Assembly: GCA_900751995.1 (NCBI GenBank)
Contig: CAADTP010000023.1
Coordinates: forward strand, 9,440-73,439
Length of the DNA stretch: 64,000 bases
Source of the DNA: Lachnospiraceae bacterium
GTDB lineage: Bacteria; Bacillota; Clostridia; Lachnospirales; Lachnospiraceae
Direction of reading: 5' to 3'
The first letter of the stretch is position 1, and each line of letters opens with the position of its first letter. Below the pieces are notes generated by a model. It saw nothing but the letters and a program-made list of their open reading frames with translations, did no database searches and was not told the origin of the DNA. This document shows, in pieces, positions 43,450-52,705 of the stretch. Both the position numbers and the translations under genes were made by a program.

Positions 43450-44124
43450 ATGTGCAACGATACTACAGTCAGTAAATTGAAAAACGATTTTCATTATACA
43501 CTTTCAAAATTTTCACATGAACTCCGGAATCCTCTGACTCTTATTAACAGCGGACTCCAGATGATCGCATCTGCACATCCTGAGGTCAAAGAATATGAGC
43601 ACTGGGATGATGTTATGGATAATCTTGATTATGTAAAAGAACTTCTTGATGAACTTTCTGCATTTAATAATGCAGGCCATGTCAAAAGAGAAAACATTGA
43701 CACCTGCAGCTACCTCCGAACGATCCTTTCCTCCATAAAACCTACTCTGGATTATCTGGAGATCACACTTGAAACAGATATTCCGGATTCATTGCCATCG
43801 ATGGCTCTTGACCGGATCCGTGTCCGGCAGATGCTTCTGAATCTTCTGAAAAACGCATGGGAAGCCGTTCCCATTCCCGGAGGAAAGATTTCTTTTTCTG
43901 TCATTCCGGAAAATTCCGGCATCCGCATTGATATCCGGGATAACGGATGTGGAATCTCAAAGGAACAGCAGGCTACGATATTTCAGCCATTTTTTACAAC
44001 CAAAGAATCCGGGACCGGCCTTGGCCTTGCTGTTTCAAAACAGATTGCTCAAGCACACAGTGGAGACATCACGCTTGAGAGCGCTCCCGGTCAGGGAACT
44101 GTTTTCCATATTTTTCTGGGATGA
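43450..44124 (+). CDS. Soluble histidine kinase
   Basis: The 224-residue protein has only a kinase core. The H-box is FSHELRNPLTLI with His23, the N-box NLLKNAWEA near 145, the G1 box DNGCGIS near 172, the F box FQPFFTTKESGTGLGLAVSKQI, and the G2 tail GTVFHIFL. There is no membrane or sensor domain, and no response regulator nearby, as in sporulation phosphorelay kinases with an external partner. The ATG at 43450 has GAGGTG five bases ahead. Its 3' end overlaps the rhomboid gene by 34 bases in the convergent direction. Confidence 0.87.
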   Translation: MCNDTTVSKLKNDFHYTLSKFSHELRNPLTLINSGLQMIASAHPEVKEYEHWDDVMDNLDYVKELLDELSAFNNAGHVKRENIDTCSYLRTILSSIKPTLDYLEITLETDIPDSLPSMALDRIRVRQMLLNLLKNAWEAVPIPGGKISFSVIPENSGIRIDIRDNGCGISKEQQATIFQPFFTTKESGTGLGLAVSKQIAQAHSGDITLESAPGQGTVFHIFLG

Positions 44125-44768
44125 TAAAGAATTACAGCGATCAGGAAACCACTCAACAAACCGCCTATATGCGCTACGTTATCCACGCCTTCACTTGCAA
44201 ATCCGAAATACAGTGAAAATGCGGCCATGATCAGCATCTGTCTGACAGTCAGATCCGCCACTCTTCCTCTGTGCCGTATGATCACATAGATCATACCGCC
44301 CATGACTGCAAAAACAGCTCCGGAAGCTCCTGCAGATAAAGAAGCGTTTCCTGCATACATATCACAAAACAAAGAGAGCATATTTCCGCCCAGACCACCA
44401 AATATATAGATCAGAAAAAATTTTATCTTTCCTGTTACCGGTTCCAGCCTCTGGCCAAGCACAAACAGAACCAGCATATTATTAATCAGATGTGGCGCAC
44501 CAAAATGCAGAAACATACTGCTAAACAGCCGATACCACTGTCCCTGTTCCAGGATCAGCGGTGCATAAGCAGCACCGCATTCCAGCATATGCTGCCCGTT
44601 CTCCGAACCGCCGGTAAATTCCACCACAAGAAAGATCAGCGTATTTATGAGGATCAGTAAAACTGTCACAGGTTCTTTTTTTATTTCTTCCAATTCCGGC
44701 CTCTTTCCACAGCGGTTCCGGAAATATTTCCCATAACTCGCTGTTATAATCTGAAAATTCGAATTCAT
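44091..44768 (-). CDS. Rhomboid family intramembrane serine protease
   Basis: Rhomboids cut substrate proteins within the membrane. The 225-residue protein has six membrane segments, the GASG catalytic motif with Ser149, and the His200 in the DNVAHIGG segment that completes the Ser-His dyad. The N-terminus has about 30 polar residues. No clear ribosome site precedes the ATG at 44768, so the start may differ. It lies 82 bases after the FHA gene in the Tad region and may be co-transcribed. A pilus- or surface-related substrate is possible but unshown. Confidence 0.9.
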   Translation of the reverse strand: MNSNFQIITASYGKYFRNRCGKRPELEEIKKEPVTVLLILINTLIFLVVEFTGGSENGQHMLECGAAYAPLILEQGQWYRLFSSMFLHFGAPHLINNMLVLFVLGQRLEPVTGKIKFFLIYIFGGLGGNMLSLFCDMYAGNASLSAGASGAVFAVMGGMIYVIIRHRGRVADLTVRQMLIMAAFSLYFGFASEGVDNVAHIGGLLSGFLIAVILYHPRKIWKTVP

Positions 44769-44850
44769 TTCATTATTTTAACAGATTTTCATCAGGCGGA
44801 CAACCTACGGTCCCATATTAGTACGATACAAAACCGGATTTTTCGCTCTG

Positions 44851-46281
44851 TTATTTCAAAAAAATATAACGGGCCTGTGCAAAATCGACTTCATCCTCAT
44901 CCTCCAGCAAATAATCTTCTCCTGTTTTCAGAAGCTGTCCATTTACAGAAGTCCCATTTCTGGAGTTCAGATCTGCCAGATAATATGCCCCCTCCCTTTT
45001 TCGGATCTTGGCATGGATCCTGCTGACAGTTGGTATATTGATCACTGCATCCGCCGCAGTTTCCAGTTTTCCGATCACTGTGATATCTTTTTCCAAATAA
45101 ATGGTAGCCAATTCCCCCGGTTCCCGGCTTACTAATGTAGCAGGACCTTTGGATGCACCTGCCGAAAGAACTACTGTTTCACCAAATCCATCTAAAAAAT
45201 CTTCCGCTTTTGTTGGGATATTTTTTTTGATCTTTTCCAGTTCTTTTCTGCTGTCATCGGCATTGCTCCCTGACAGCGTACCAGATTCTTTCTGATCTTC
45301 AGAATATACAGCTGCCTCTTTTTCCGCCGCACCATATTTCTGCTCAGGCACCGGCGTATCCAGTTTTTTCTTTTTTCCACAGACTTTTTTGATCAGAATA
45401 TAGCTCAGCATCCCCAGTATCATTGCTGCAAGAATTCCCAGAAGAAAAATTTCTTTACTTATTCTTGGAATATATCCGCCGGCCATTCCTGCCGTAATTC
45501 CCAGAAGAAGCACCAATGCTGCACCAAATCCAGCCACTGGCTTCCATATTTTGTTTGTTTTCCGCTTCTGTGAGTCCGCTGAAGATTTTTTCTGTTTTTC
45601 ATTTCCGGACACACTGGCTCTTTCCCAGCCTTCCACCTGCCACAGATCCTCTGCTTTTTCCTCCTCTGTCATCCTGTTTTCTTCCTGGAGCACTGTTTTC
45701 TTTTTTTCATATGAAGAAAAATCTTCCTCGTCGCTGTTACATATTTTATATAACTCTTCCTTGATGTATTCCAGATGAAAGCTGTCCTCCAGTGCACGTC
45801 TGTATACATTATATCCCAACATGACCGCTTTTCCGTCTTCATGATCCAGCTTTGGAAGGATATACTCCGCAAGACTCTGAAACTGTTTCTGTATTTCCCC
45901 ATGAAATCCCGGAAGATAACAAAATCGGACACTTTTTCTTTCCGCATCCAGATAGATATATTCCGGTTCCAGGATCAGCTGACAGGGATTCAAAAGATAC
46001 TCGGACATTTCTTCCATGATCTGTATAAAGCCTCCCAGTATCACCTGAAGCGACTCCAGATCCATCTTTTTTTCCTCAAAAAGCGCAGTCATGGAATGCC
46101 TGGAAGTTATATCATAATACACCATGAATTTTCCGTCGATTCCCTGTATCCGACACTGAAGAAGATCCGGCACAGCATTGGCCACGATCATCCTTACCTG
46201 GTAAGAATCTGTATCGATTCTCTCATCTCCTGTCAGGATCAGATAATTATGATTCATATCTCTTTTATATTCCGTTCTCAT
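44851..46281 (-). CDS. DUF6382-like/FHA domain membrane protein
   Basis: The 476-residue protein has an N-terminal domain (1-185, DUF6382-like) ending with KEELYKIC, a charged linker, two membrane helices (about 243-270 and 277-297), a second linker, and an FHA domain (about 395-476) with VSRIHAKI, YYLADLNSRNGTSVNGQ and the DEDEVDFA turn. FHA domains bind phosphothreonine. Its place at the end of the Tad operon suggests coupling of pilus assembly with Ser/Thr kinase signalling. The start follows GAGAGGTGACGC. No kinase is nearby. Confidence 0.88.
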   Translation of the reverse strand: MRTEYKRDMNHNYLILTGDERIDTDSYQVRMIVANAVPDLLQCRIQGIDGKFMVYYDITSRHSMTALFEEKKMDLESLQVILGGFIQIMEEMSEYLLNPCQLILEPEYIYLDAERKSVRFCYLPGFHGEIQKQFQSLAEYILPKLDHEDGKAVMLGYNVYRRALEDSFHLEYIKEELYKICNSDEEDFSSYEKKKTVLQEENRMTEEEKAEDLWQVEGWERASVSGNEKQKKSSADSQKRKTNKIWKPVAGFGAALVLLLGITAGMAGGYIPRISKEIFLLGILAAMILGMLSYILIKKVCGKKKKLDTPVPEQKYGAAEKEAAVYSEDQKESGTLSGSNADDSRKELEKIKKNIPTKAEDFLDGFGETVVLSAGASKGPATLVSREPGELATIYLEKDITVIGKLETAADAVINIPTVSRIHAKIRKREGAYYLADLNSRNGTSVNGQLLKTGEDYLLEDEDEVDFAQARYIFLK

Positions 46282-46282
46282 T

Positions 46283-46714
46283 TTATGGCGTCACCTCTCC
46301 CAGCATATCCACAGTTCCTTTTACCTTGCGGATCCATCCCACAGGCCGCAGAGGCTTTGCCTTACCACTGACTTCCAGCTTCCATTTCTGCCCCAGGAAA
46401 CCGGCAGGTACTTCCAGTCTGTAAGTTACTTTCACAGTTTTTCCTGCATTTGTCTGCATGCTCAGATTCTCTCCTCCCGGCAGCCCGATATCTCCCAGCA
46501 TTCTACCCTGTATATCCGCCTTTTCATATATGTTCCCTTTCTTTTTATATCCTTCCATACTGCCGCTGACTGCTGCCTCATAAGCTGCCGCAGTGAGATA
46601 TGCTCTGTCATGTACAAAAAAATCCAGATACAGCACTCCGATCAGTATCATAAGCACCAGAGGCATGAGCAATGCAGCTTCTATTGTAAAGCTCCCCTTT
46701 TTTATTTTTCTCAC
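46283..46714 (-). CDS. TadE-type minor pilin
   Basis: The 143-residue protein begins with a short basic part and an N-terminal pilin-like helix KKGSFTIEAALLMPLVLMILIGVLYLDFF with the Glu five residues after the likely processing site. TadE/F-type pseudopilins are anchored this way and cap or regulate the Tad pilus. A beta-rich external domain follows. The start is GTG at 46714, overlapping the prepilin peptidase stop by four bases, with GGGAGGGAT ahead. It is the next-to-last gene of the Tad operon. Confidence 0.85.
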   Translation of the reverse strand: MRKIKKGSFTIEAALLMPLVLMILIGVLYLDFFVHDRAYLTAAAYEAAVSGSMEGYKKKGNIYEKADIQGRMLGDIGLPGGENLSMQTNAGKTVKVTYRLEVPAGFLGQKWKLEVSGKAKPLRPVGWIRKVKGTVDMLGEVTP

Positions 46715-47127
46715 AAAAATATCCCTCCCAAATATCCGATCAACAGAAACGGTACAAAAGGAATTTCCTCACTTCGACTCTTTTTTAGCATAAGATACTC
46801 AATGCCTGAGTAAATTCCGCACAACAATAATGCACCACAGAGGATCCCTGCCAGTTCTCCGGCTTCCAGCACAGAGCCCATTGTCAGTATCAGCAATCCG
46901 TCTCCAAATCCGACCATTCCTCCACTGATCAAAGCGATCAAAATTATAAATACTCCGATTCCCATGGAAATAATCCCTGCCGGCCAGAGAAGCCCCTGCC
47001 TGATCCGCCACAGGATCCCGCCTGCCAGAAAAATAAAAAGCACCGGTAAACAGATTTCTTTTTTTCGGATATCTGTCCAGGTATTAATTACAAGAAGTAC
47101 AGTCATGCAAATTTTTACACTGCTCAT
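46711..47127 (-). CDS. Prepilin peptidase, second copy
   Basis: The protein is a small A24-type aspartic peptidase that processes prepilins. The 138-residue protein has four membrane segments, the first catalytic Asp in NTWTDIRKKEI and the GXGD motif in VGFGDGLLI. I chose the ATG at 47127 (MSSVKICM), with AAGGGAG ahead; an upstream ATG overlaps the previous gene and is less supported. The operon also carries another prepilin peptidase gene at 53712, so different pilins may be handled by each. Confidence 0.87.
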   Translation of the reverse strand: MSSVKICMTVLLVINTWTDIRKKEICLPVLFIFLAGGILWRIRQGLLWPAGIISMGIGVFIILIALISGGMVGFGDGLLILTMGSVLEAGELAGILCGALLLCGIYSGIEYLMLKKSRSEEIPFVPFLLIGYLGGIFL

Positions 47128-47138
47128 GATCTCTCCCT

Positions 47139-47915
47139 TCAGCCACATCGTCCGCAGGCACTCATTTCACCGGAAACCTCAGTTTCTTTCACCATCCGTA
47201 CGGATCGTTTCAATGCGCTGCAGCTTTCCCTGTTATGAAAACGGTTACTCTTTTTTGTGACATATACCACTCCGGCCGGTTCCTGCCCACGACTGCACAG
47301 CTCACAGGCCTGATACTTTTCTCCATATGCATTTTTTAAAGCTTTAACCGAAGAGCCTGATATCTGCTGAACAGACAGATTCAGATAACTGCACCCCAAT
47401 TTTCTGTGATACACACTTCCTGATTCTGTCACATACACCATAGGCTGGCTCTCCACTGTATCCTTTCCATTTTCGTATACCACACCATTCCACGTATGAA
47501 CCTTTACCGTATTATGGAACCATATTTTAGGAAGCGGGATCAGACCGCCTATGGGCTGATAGGAATATATGTCCGGCAATGTGATCGTTTCTGTACCTGA
47601 ACCGCCGGCACCATACGCATACATACCTGCTTCCTTTGCTTTCTGGCACAAGCCGGTCAGATGCTCCGTCTGTACCTTGTAAATATCCATAAAAGAAAGC
47701 AGCGTGAGCACTCCGAAAAAAAACAGCGGCAAAGCCATCGCCGTCTCCAGGGTGAGACTTGCTTTTTTCAGAAAGGCGCACAGGGATACTTTTCCAGAAA
47801 GCGTTTTCCGGCTTATCGGGGAAAGCAGGAAAAAAGCTCTTCGAGAGCGCCTTTCTCTTTTTTGATCCAGTCTGTTTATCTGATTTTTATCTTCTTTTTC
47901 TTTCTGAAAAAGCAT
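47139..47915 (-). CDS. Pseudopilin with two C-terminal Cys-rich modules
   Basis: The 258-residue protein has a charged N-terminal part, a TadE-like hydrophobic helix (about 45-75, LETAMALPLFFFGVLTLLSFMDIY) and an external region. Its last 100 residues hold two repeats of a metal-type module: VYHRKLGCSYLN ... CELCSRG and RFHNRESCSALK ... CGRCG. Each has a His and three Cys in the pattern seen in ComE-like/Ada-like metal modules. Metal or disulfide stabilisation of the pilus tip is a plausible role. AGAGAGGTG precedes the ATG. It is unusual in a Tad locus. Confidence 0.82.
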   Translation of the reverse strand: MLFQKEKEDKNQINRLDQKRERRSRRAFFLLSPISRKTLSGKVSLCAFLKKASLTLETAMALPLFFFGVLTLLSFMDIYKVQTEHLTGLCQKAKEAGMYAYGAGGSGTETITLPDIYSYQPIGGLIPLPKIWFHNTVKVHTWNGVVYENGKDTVESQPMVYVTESGSVYHRKLGCSYLNLSVQQISGSSVKALKNAYGEKYQACELCSRGQEPAGVVYVTKKSNRFHNRESCSALKRSVRMVKETEVSGEMSACGRCG

Positions 47916-47933
47916 CCCTGTACACCTCTCTTT

Positions 47934-49427
47934 CTATTCATACGCATACTGACGTGTAACTGTAAATATTTTCCGTCTGTTTGCTTTTACATCTGCAGAC
48001 GCTTCCATGGCAGTGATGCAGTGATCCATCTGAAAACCTGGTCTTTTTCCCTTTTCACGTACAGAGCACTCGATCATGTCCATTCCTCTCAGAACTTTAT
48101 CCTGTTTTCCTTTCGCCATAAGCAGAACCTGAAGATAATCCTCATAAGACATTCCATTCCCTGCATCCTTTCTTGAAGAATCCAGTTTGTCCAGGATATT
48201 GGGCAGATTACTCAAAGACAGCTGCCAGTCTGAGGAGTTTTTTATAAGAGGTACATGTCCTCCTGCAAAAAGTTCCCGGACATCCAGAATACTCTCCGCA
48301 AATGCCCAGCAAAAGATCAGTGCCGCTTCGATCACTGCTGCCGCCGGTGGGATCAGAAAACCTGATGCAATCGCCAGCGCCAGTGTTTCGATCTGTATCC
48401 GTTTTCCACCATCTGAAAGCAGATACGCCATGTTAACCCCCTGACGGATCACCAGAAGTTTTCCTGCCACGGACTTCAGATTTTCCCGATCACTGTTCTT
48501 CCCTCCAAGAATATATTCCACCTGATAATTCAACCCTGCCGCTGCCGGTCTTCGATAATTTCCCAGTTTCTTTAGCAGATACTGTCCAAACAATATTCCG
48601 GACGTATACGAATTATCGGATCGTATATCCGTATCCAACATTAGTCCTGTCTGTAGTTTTCTTCCGGATGTAAGGCTTTTTCTGTCTGTAACTGCATCCG
48701 ATATTCCCCGTTCGGATGGTACTACCAGATCAAGAAGTCCCATTTTACGGACTCTTCTGATGATCGGAATAGGATTTTCCACGCTTTCATCAACACCGCC
48801 GGTAAAATCATCCCCATTTCCTGCATCCGAAAAATCTCCCTGGTTTTTTTGTTGTTCCTGTTCTTTTTTGGCTTCTTCGCTCTTCTGCGCGGCGTCCGTA
48901 ATAGCAGAATCATAGGAATCCAACGTTCCTTTATTTTCTGCCTGTTCTCCTTTTTTCTCTGCATCCTCTGTCTTCTTTTCCTGGTCCTTCAGTTTTCCGA
49001 GAAGAGTCTGTACCCCCTGGCTTCCCAGAGTTTCACGCATATACTGAACAGCCTGCTGGTAAAAAATCTCGCCTTTTCCGTCGCTCAGAAGCTGATAACC
49101 ATTGAATCCGCCCTGGAGAAGCTCCAGTTTCTGACTGTTCTGTTTCAATACAGGTTTCATATAAGTCTGAAAATCATCATATACAGAAGCCATATCCAGT
49201 TCTTCTTTTCCACCTGCATACAGTGCAAACAGCTCATAATCTTCCAAAAGCGTTCGGTCATACTGTCCAAATAAGGAATATAAGCCAATATCCATACTGT
49301 TAAGTATCTGTGTCCTGGCAGCTGCCATGCGTACAGATTCAATGCTGGCACACACAAGAGAAAGAACCAGGCTCAAGATCAGAGCCAGAAAGATCGTAAT
49401 GCTGCCTTTTTTCACATTTCCTGCCAA
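47934..49427 (-). CDS. DUF5702-like protein of Tad pilus loci
   Basis: The 497-residue protein has an N-terminal anchor helix (KKGSITIFLALILSLVLSLVCA) followed by SIESVRMAAARTQI, the mark of the DUF5702 family that accompanies Gram-positive Tad operons. A long extracytoplasmic helical part with a Lys/Glu/Gln-rich region (about 150-215) follows, and a hydrophobic segment near 350. It is likely a minor pilus or platform component. The start is TTG at 49427, with GGAGAGG six bases ahead; a later GTG is possible. Confidence 0.85.
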   Translation of the reverse strand: MAGNVKKGSITIFLALILSLVLSLVCASIESVRMAAARTQILNSMDIGLYSLFGQYDRTLLEDYELFALYAGGKEELDMASVYDDFQTYMKPVLKQNSQKLELLQGGFNGYQLLSDGKGEIFYQQAVQYMRETLGSQGVQTLLGKLKDQEKKTEDAEKKGEQAENKGTLDSYDSAITDAAQKSEEAKKEQEQQKNQGDFSDAGNGDDFTGGVDESVENPIPIIRRVRKMGLLDLVVPSERGISDAVTDRKSLTSGRKLQTGLMLDTDIRSDNSYTSGILFGQYLLKKLGNYRRPAAAGLNYQVEYILGGKNSDRENLKSVAGKLLVIRQGVNMAYLLSDGGKRIQIETLALAIASGFLIPPAAAVIEAALIFCWAFAESILDVRELFAGGHVPLIKNSSDWQLSLSNLPNILDKLDSSRKDAGNGMSYEDYLQVLLMAKGKQDKVLRGMDMIECSVREKGKRPGFQMDHCITAMEASADVKANRRKIFTVTRQYAYE

Positions 49428-49485
49428 GGGGTACCTCTCCTTTCCAAAATGGAAATATCAGCAGATATCACCGTTTTTCTCATTT

Positions 49486-49656
49486 TCAGATCGTGTTGCT
49501 TTGTTTTGTGATTTTTGTAAGGATTTTTTTAACAAGTGCTGTAAGCTGTTCCTTAAAGATGATGACCAGACTGATCAGAACCACCAGAATCAGGATGATC
49601 TCCACAACACCCACCGCATCCTCTTCCATCGCAAATTCTTTTACATACTTCCACAT
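49486..49656 (-). CDS. Flp-type IVb pilin
   Basis: The 56-residue protein is a Gram-positive Flp1-type prepilin: a short leader ending in EEDAVG, cleavage after the Gly, then the hydrophobic VVEIILILVVLISLVIIF stem with its Glu, and a Lys-rich tail. This is the likely major subunit of the Tad pilus. GAGGTGAC lies ten bases ahead of this ATG. Longer frames upstream lack a site. Confidence 0.88.
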   Translation of the reverse strand: MWKYVKEFAMEEDAVGVVEIILILVVLISLVIIFKEQLTALVKKILTKITKQSNTI

Positions 49657-49700
49657 ATTTCCATTTGTCACCTCACATTTCCTTTCTCTGTTCTCCAGTC

Positions 49701-50726
49701 CTACCCTCCGTAAAAGGAAAGGCATGCCGGAAGCATGATCACCGCCATCACCACCAGGAGCATCAAGACCATCGGAAGAAGCAGTTTTGTTGCTGCTGTA
49801 TCTCCCAGCACTCTTGCTTTTCTTTTTCGCTCCTCCCAGGCTTCCACGGATTCCTTTTCCAGCAGATCGGCCAGATACCTGCTTCCTTTCTGGAGGTTCT
49901 GGATCAGTAGTGTTGACAGAGTTTTATACTTTACCTGTCCGCACCGTTCTCCAAATCTCCGGTAAGCCTCTGCTTCGGAAATCCCACTGTCCATCTCATA
50001 ACAGGCTACTCGGATTTCTTCGTAAGCCTCACGTTTTTTACCATCTTCTCTCTTTCCGTAATCCAGTGCTATTTTCTGGAACGCTTTTCTGGCAGTTAAG
50101 CCTGCCTGCACCAGAAGGGTAAATTTCATGATCAGTCCTGGATAATCCATCAGCATCTGCTCTCTTCTTTTTATCTGAGCATTCTGTTCTTCCCGTTTTT
50201 TTGCAATGACAGCTGCTGCCGCTGCTGCCAGACCAAGAGCTGAAAGCAGGTTTCCTGTTTTGTCTTTTGGCTGCTCCCATTCAATATGTTTTCCATTCCA
50301 TTCATCTGGAAGATAATAGTACTGCGGATCGTTTTTTTTCTGATTATATTGTACGATCATGTCCTGCAGCTCTTTCTCGCGCTGCTGTTCTTCGCTAAGT
50401 TCTGTTTCCGGTTCTTCTTCGGATCCTTCTGTTTCTTTTTCCGGCACCTGCACATACAAGGAACCGGCTTCTTCTCCGTCTACAGATACTTTGAATTTCT
50501 CTTCATAAGCACCTGTCTCCTCTTTTTCCATACGGTATCCGGATGAATAAACCTTATCTCCGCCACTTTGAAATGTCAGGAGCATACCGATGATATTTCC
50601 GGTAAGCGCTATCCGTATAAACAGTTTCTTTTCTTCCGGATTTCCGGCTTCCGGAGGCAGCCGCCCCATTTTTCCTGCCAGAAACACCCCAAGGATCACC
50701 ATAAATATCAAAATATGTATCCACAT
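49701..50726 (-). CDS. tadC: Tad pilus inner-membrane platform protein TadC
   Basis: The 341-residue protein is a type II secretion F-family platform component with four membrane helices and a conserved cytoplasmic segment (about 175-290) with MKFTLLVQAGLTARKAFQKI and the LLIQNLQKGSRYLADLLE block. The N-terminal 90 residues are less conserved. The ATG at 50726 has AGGTGAGG ahead; a GTG three codons upstream is weaker. It follows tadB and precedes the flp gene. Confidence 0.88.
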   Translation of the reverse strand: MWIHILIFMVILGVFLAGKMGRLPPEAGNPEEKKLFIRIALTGNIIGMLLTFQSGGDKVYSSGYRMEKEETGAYEEKFKVSVDGEEAGSLYVQVPEKETEGSEEEPETELSEEQQREKELQDMIVQYNQKKNDPQYYYLPDEWNGKHIEWEQPKDKTGNLLSALGLAAAAAAVIAKKREEQNAQIKRREQMLMDYPGLIMKFTLLVQAGLTARKAFQKIALDYGKREDGKKREAYEEIRVACYEMDSGISEAEAYRRFGERCGQVKYKTLSTLLIQNLQKGSRYLADLLEKESVEAWEERKRKARVLGDTAATKLLLPMVLMLLVVMAVIMLPACLSFYGG

Positions 50727-50735
50727 TATCCTCAC

Positions 50736-51518
50736 CTACACTTCTATGTCTACAATCTTCACACCCAGCCAGTAAGACAAGCCATAGATCACCATGCAAA
50801 CTGTCATGGCACAGATTCCGAAAGGATTCCCATAAAGTACATCCAAAAATCCCGGCGAAGTCAGTTTCAGATAGCAGATGATACCGGCCGGCATGATACT
50901 CATAACCATCTGTTCCGATTTCTTTGCGGCCAGCGTTGCCTCGATCTCTTTTTTTACCTCGATCTTATCACTAAGCATTCTGGCTACTTTCTGGATCACC
51001 TGCGTCATATCCCCGCCTGTTCTTTTTGCTGTATAAAATACTGCTGCGAAATTTTCAATATCTTCCACTCCGCTGCGTTTTCCCAGATCCAGGAACAGCT
51101 CTTCCACCGGAACACTCAGACGCAGCTGGCTTTCGATATACCGAAATTCATCCAGGATATCACTTCCCTTTTCATAAAGTCTCCCCAGATCCTTTACACT
51201 GGCACGCACCGCATTCTCCGCGGAATAGCCGGCCTGTACCGCCACATTCATGGCCGTCAGAGCATCCCGGAACTGGTAATTCAGCTCCCTCTGCTGCCGT
51301 GCAGTGCATTTTTTCCTCTGCATTTTCAGAAAAAGCACTGGTATTGGAAGCATAAACAGCAACACAGGAAGGCTCTGATAAAACAGATAGTCGGCTGCAG
51401 CGCATACGGCAGCTCCCTCCAGAAGATACTTTGCGGTCTCCTTCCCCGTAAAATGATACATCCTGTAATCTTTCCTCGTAGATCTCCATTTCTGATTCTT
51501 TCCTTTCCGCTCTTTCAT
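50736..51518 (-). CDS. tadB: Tad pilus platform protein TadB
   Basis: The 260-residue protein is the second F-family platform subunit, with AVQAGYSAENAVRASVKDLG and the cytoplasmic GGDMTQVIQKVARMLSDKIEV block and three to four membrane helices. It overlaps the tadA stop by four bases (ATGA), so translation is coupled. Confidence 0.9.
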   Translation of the reverse strand: MKERKGKNQKWRSTRKDYRMYHFTGKETAKYLLEGAAVCAAADYLFYQSLPVLLFMLPIPVLFLKMQRKKCTARQQRELNYQFRDALTAMNVAVQAGYSAENAVRASVKDLGRLYEKGSDILDEFRYIESQLRLSVPVEELFLDLGKRSGVEDIENFAAVFYTAKRTGGDMTQVIQKVARMLSDKIEVKKEIEATLAAKKSEQMVMSIMPAGIICYLKLTSPGFLDVLYGNPFGICAMTVCMVIYGLSYWLGVKIVDIEV

Positions 51519-52705
51519 AGTCTGATTCCTGCCCGTTTCATTTTTTCACAATGCAAAAGTTCTCCGGTTTTTACAAGTCCCTTTCCTTCTTCCCAGCGAT
51601 ACAGCGGCCTGGTCTGGATCTCTCCGTTTTCAAATCCACATACTTCTGTGATTTCCAACAGCTTTCTGCTTTTATCCCGCATACGCCCGAGATGTACCAG
51701 AATGTCTACCCCGGAAGCGATCTGCCTTCGGATTGCTTCCAGAGGAAGATCGATCCCCATCAATGTCATCGTTTCAATTCTGGAAAGCATATCCTGACTG
51801 CTGTTTGCATGAAGTGTTGAAAGGCTTCCATCATGTCCCGTATTCAGGCTCTGCAGCATATCCACTGCCTCTCCTCCACGGACTTCCCCTACAATTATCC
51901 TGTCCGGCCTCATTCGAAGGGCTGACCGGATCAGATCTCGGATCGTTACTGACACCGCGCCCGCCATATTGGCCATTTTTGCCTCCAGACATACCAGGTT
52001 ATCAATTCCCCGGATCTTAAGCTCCGCATTATCTTCAATGGTGATCAGGCGCTCATCTTTTGGAATATATTCTGTAACAGCTCCAAGGAATGTTGTTTTT
52101 CCACTGCCTGTACCTCCACCGATCACAATAGAATATCTTGCCTGAACAAGTTTTTTTAAAAACTGTGCACATTCTTCGGTGATGCTTCCAAAAGCGATCA
52201 GTTTTTCCATTGTGATAGGATCATCCGGAAAACGACGGATCGTCAGGATCGGACCATTCAGAGCAACCGGATAAACCACTGCATTCACACGTGCTCCGTT
52301 TTCCAGCCTTGCATCTACAATGGGCATGGACTCGTTGACAACCCGATTACAGCGCCCTACGATCTGCTGGATCACATCCTCCAGCTTCTCTTCTGACGTG
52401 AAGACCTTATTCCATCTGGTCAGTTTTCCTCCACGTTCCACAAAAATATGATCCGGACCATTTACCATGATCTCCGTAACACTTTCATCATCGATCAGTT
52501 CCTGCAGAACATCCAGCTTGCGCACAGAACAGAACAGCTCCTGTCTGAGCTCTACTTTCTCCTTCAGTGAAAGAAACAGTTCCCTTGCCTGAGTTAATAT
52601 CAGTTCATCGATCACCCCCAGGATCTCATCATCGGACAGCTCTCTGGAAACATCCAGCTGTTCCATGAGCAGATCATACATTTCCCGGAATTTTTCTCTG
52701 TTCAT
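51515..52705 (-). CDS. tadA: Tad pilus assembly ATPase TadA/CpaF
   Basis: The 396-residue hexameric ATPase powers pilus assembly. It has an N-terminal domain (1-110), the VMVNGPDHIFVERGG segment, the Walker A GGGTGSGKTT at about 207-216, the Asp box, and the LHANSSQDMLSRIETM His box. The start overlaps the tadZ stop by four bases. Confidence 0.94.
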   Translation of the reverse strand: MNREKFREMYDLLMEQLDVSRELSDDEILGVIDELILTQARELFLSLKEKVELRQELFCSVRKLDVLQELIDDESVTEIMVNGPDHIFVERGGKLTRWNKVFTSEEKLEDVIQQIVGRCNRVVNESMPIVDARLENGARVNAVVYPVALNGPILTIRRFPDDPITMEKLIAFGSITEECAQFLKKLVQARYSIVIGGGTGSGKTTFLGAVTEYIPKDERLITIEDNAELKIRGIDNLVCLEAKMANMAGAVSVTIRDLIRSALRMRPDRIIVGEVRGGEAVDMLQSLNTGHDGSLSTLHANSSQDMLSRIETMTLMGIDLPLEAIRRQIASGVDILVHLGRMRDKSRKLLEITEVCGFENGEIQTRPLYRWEEGKGLVKTGELLHCEKMKRAGIRL

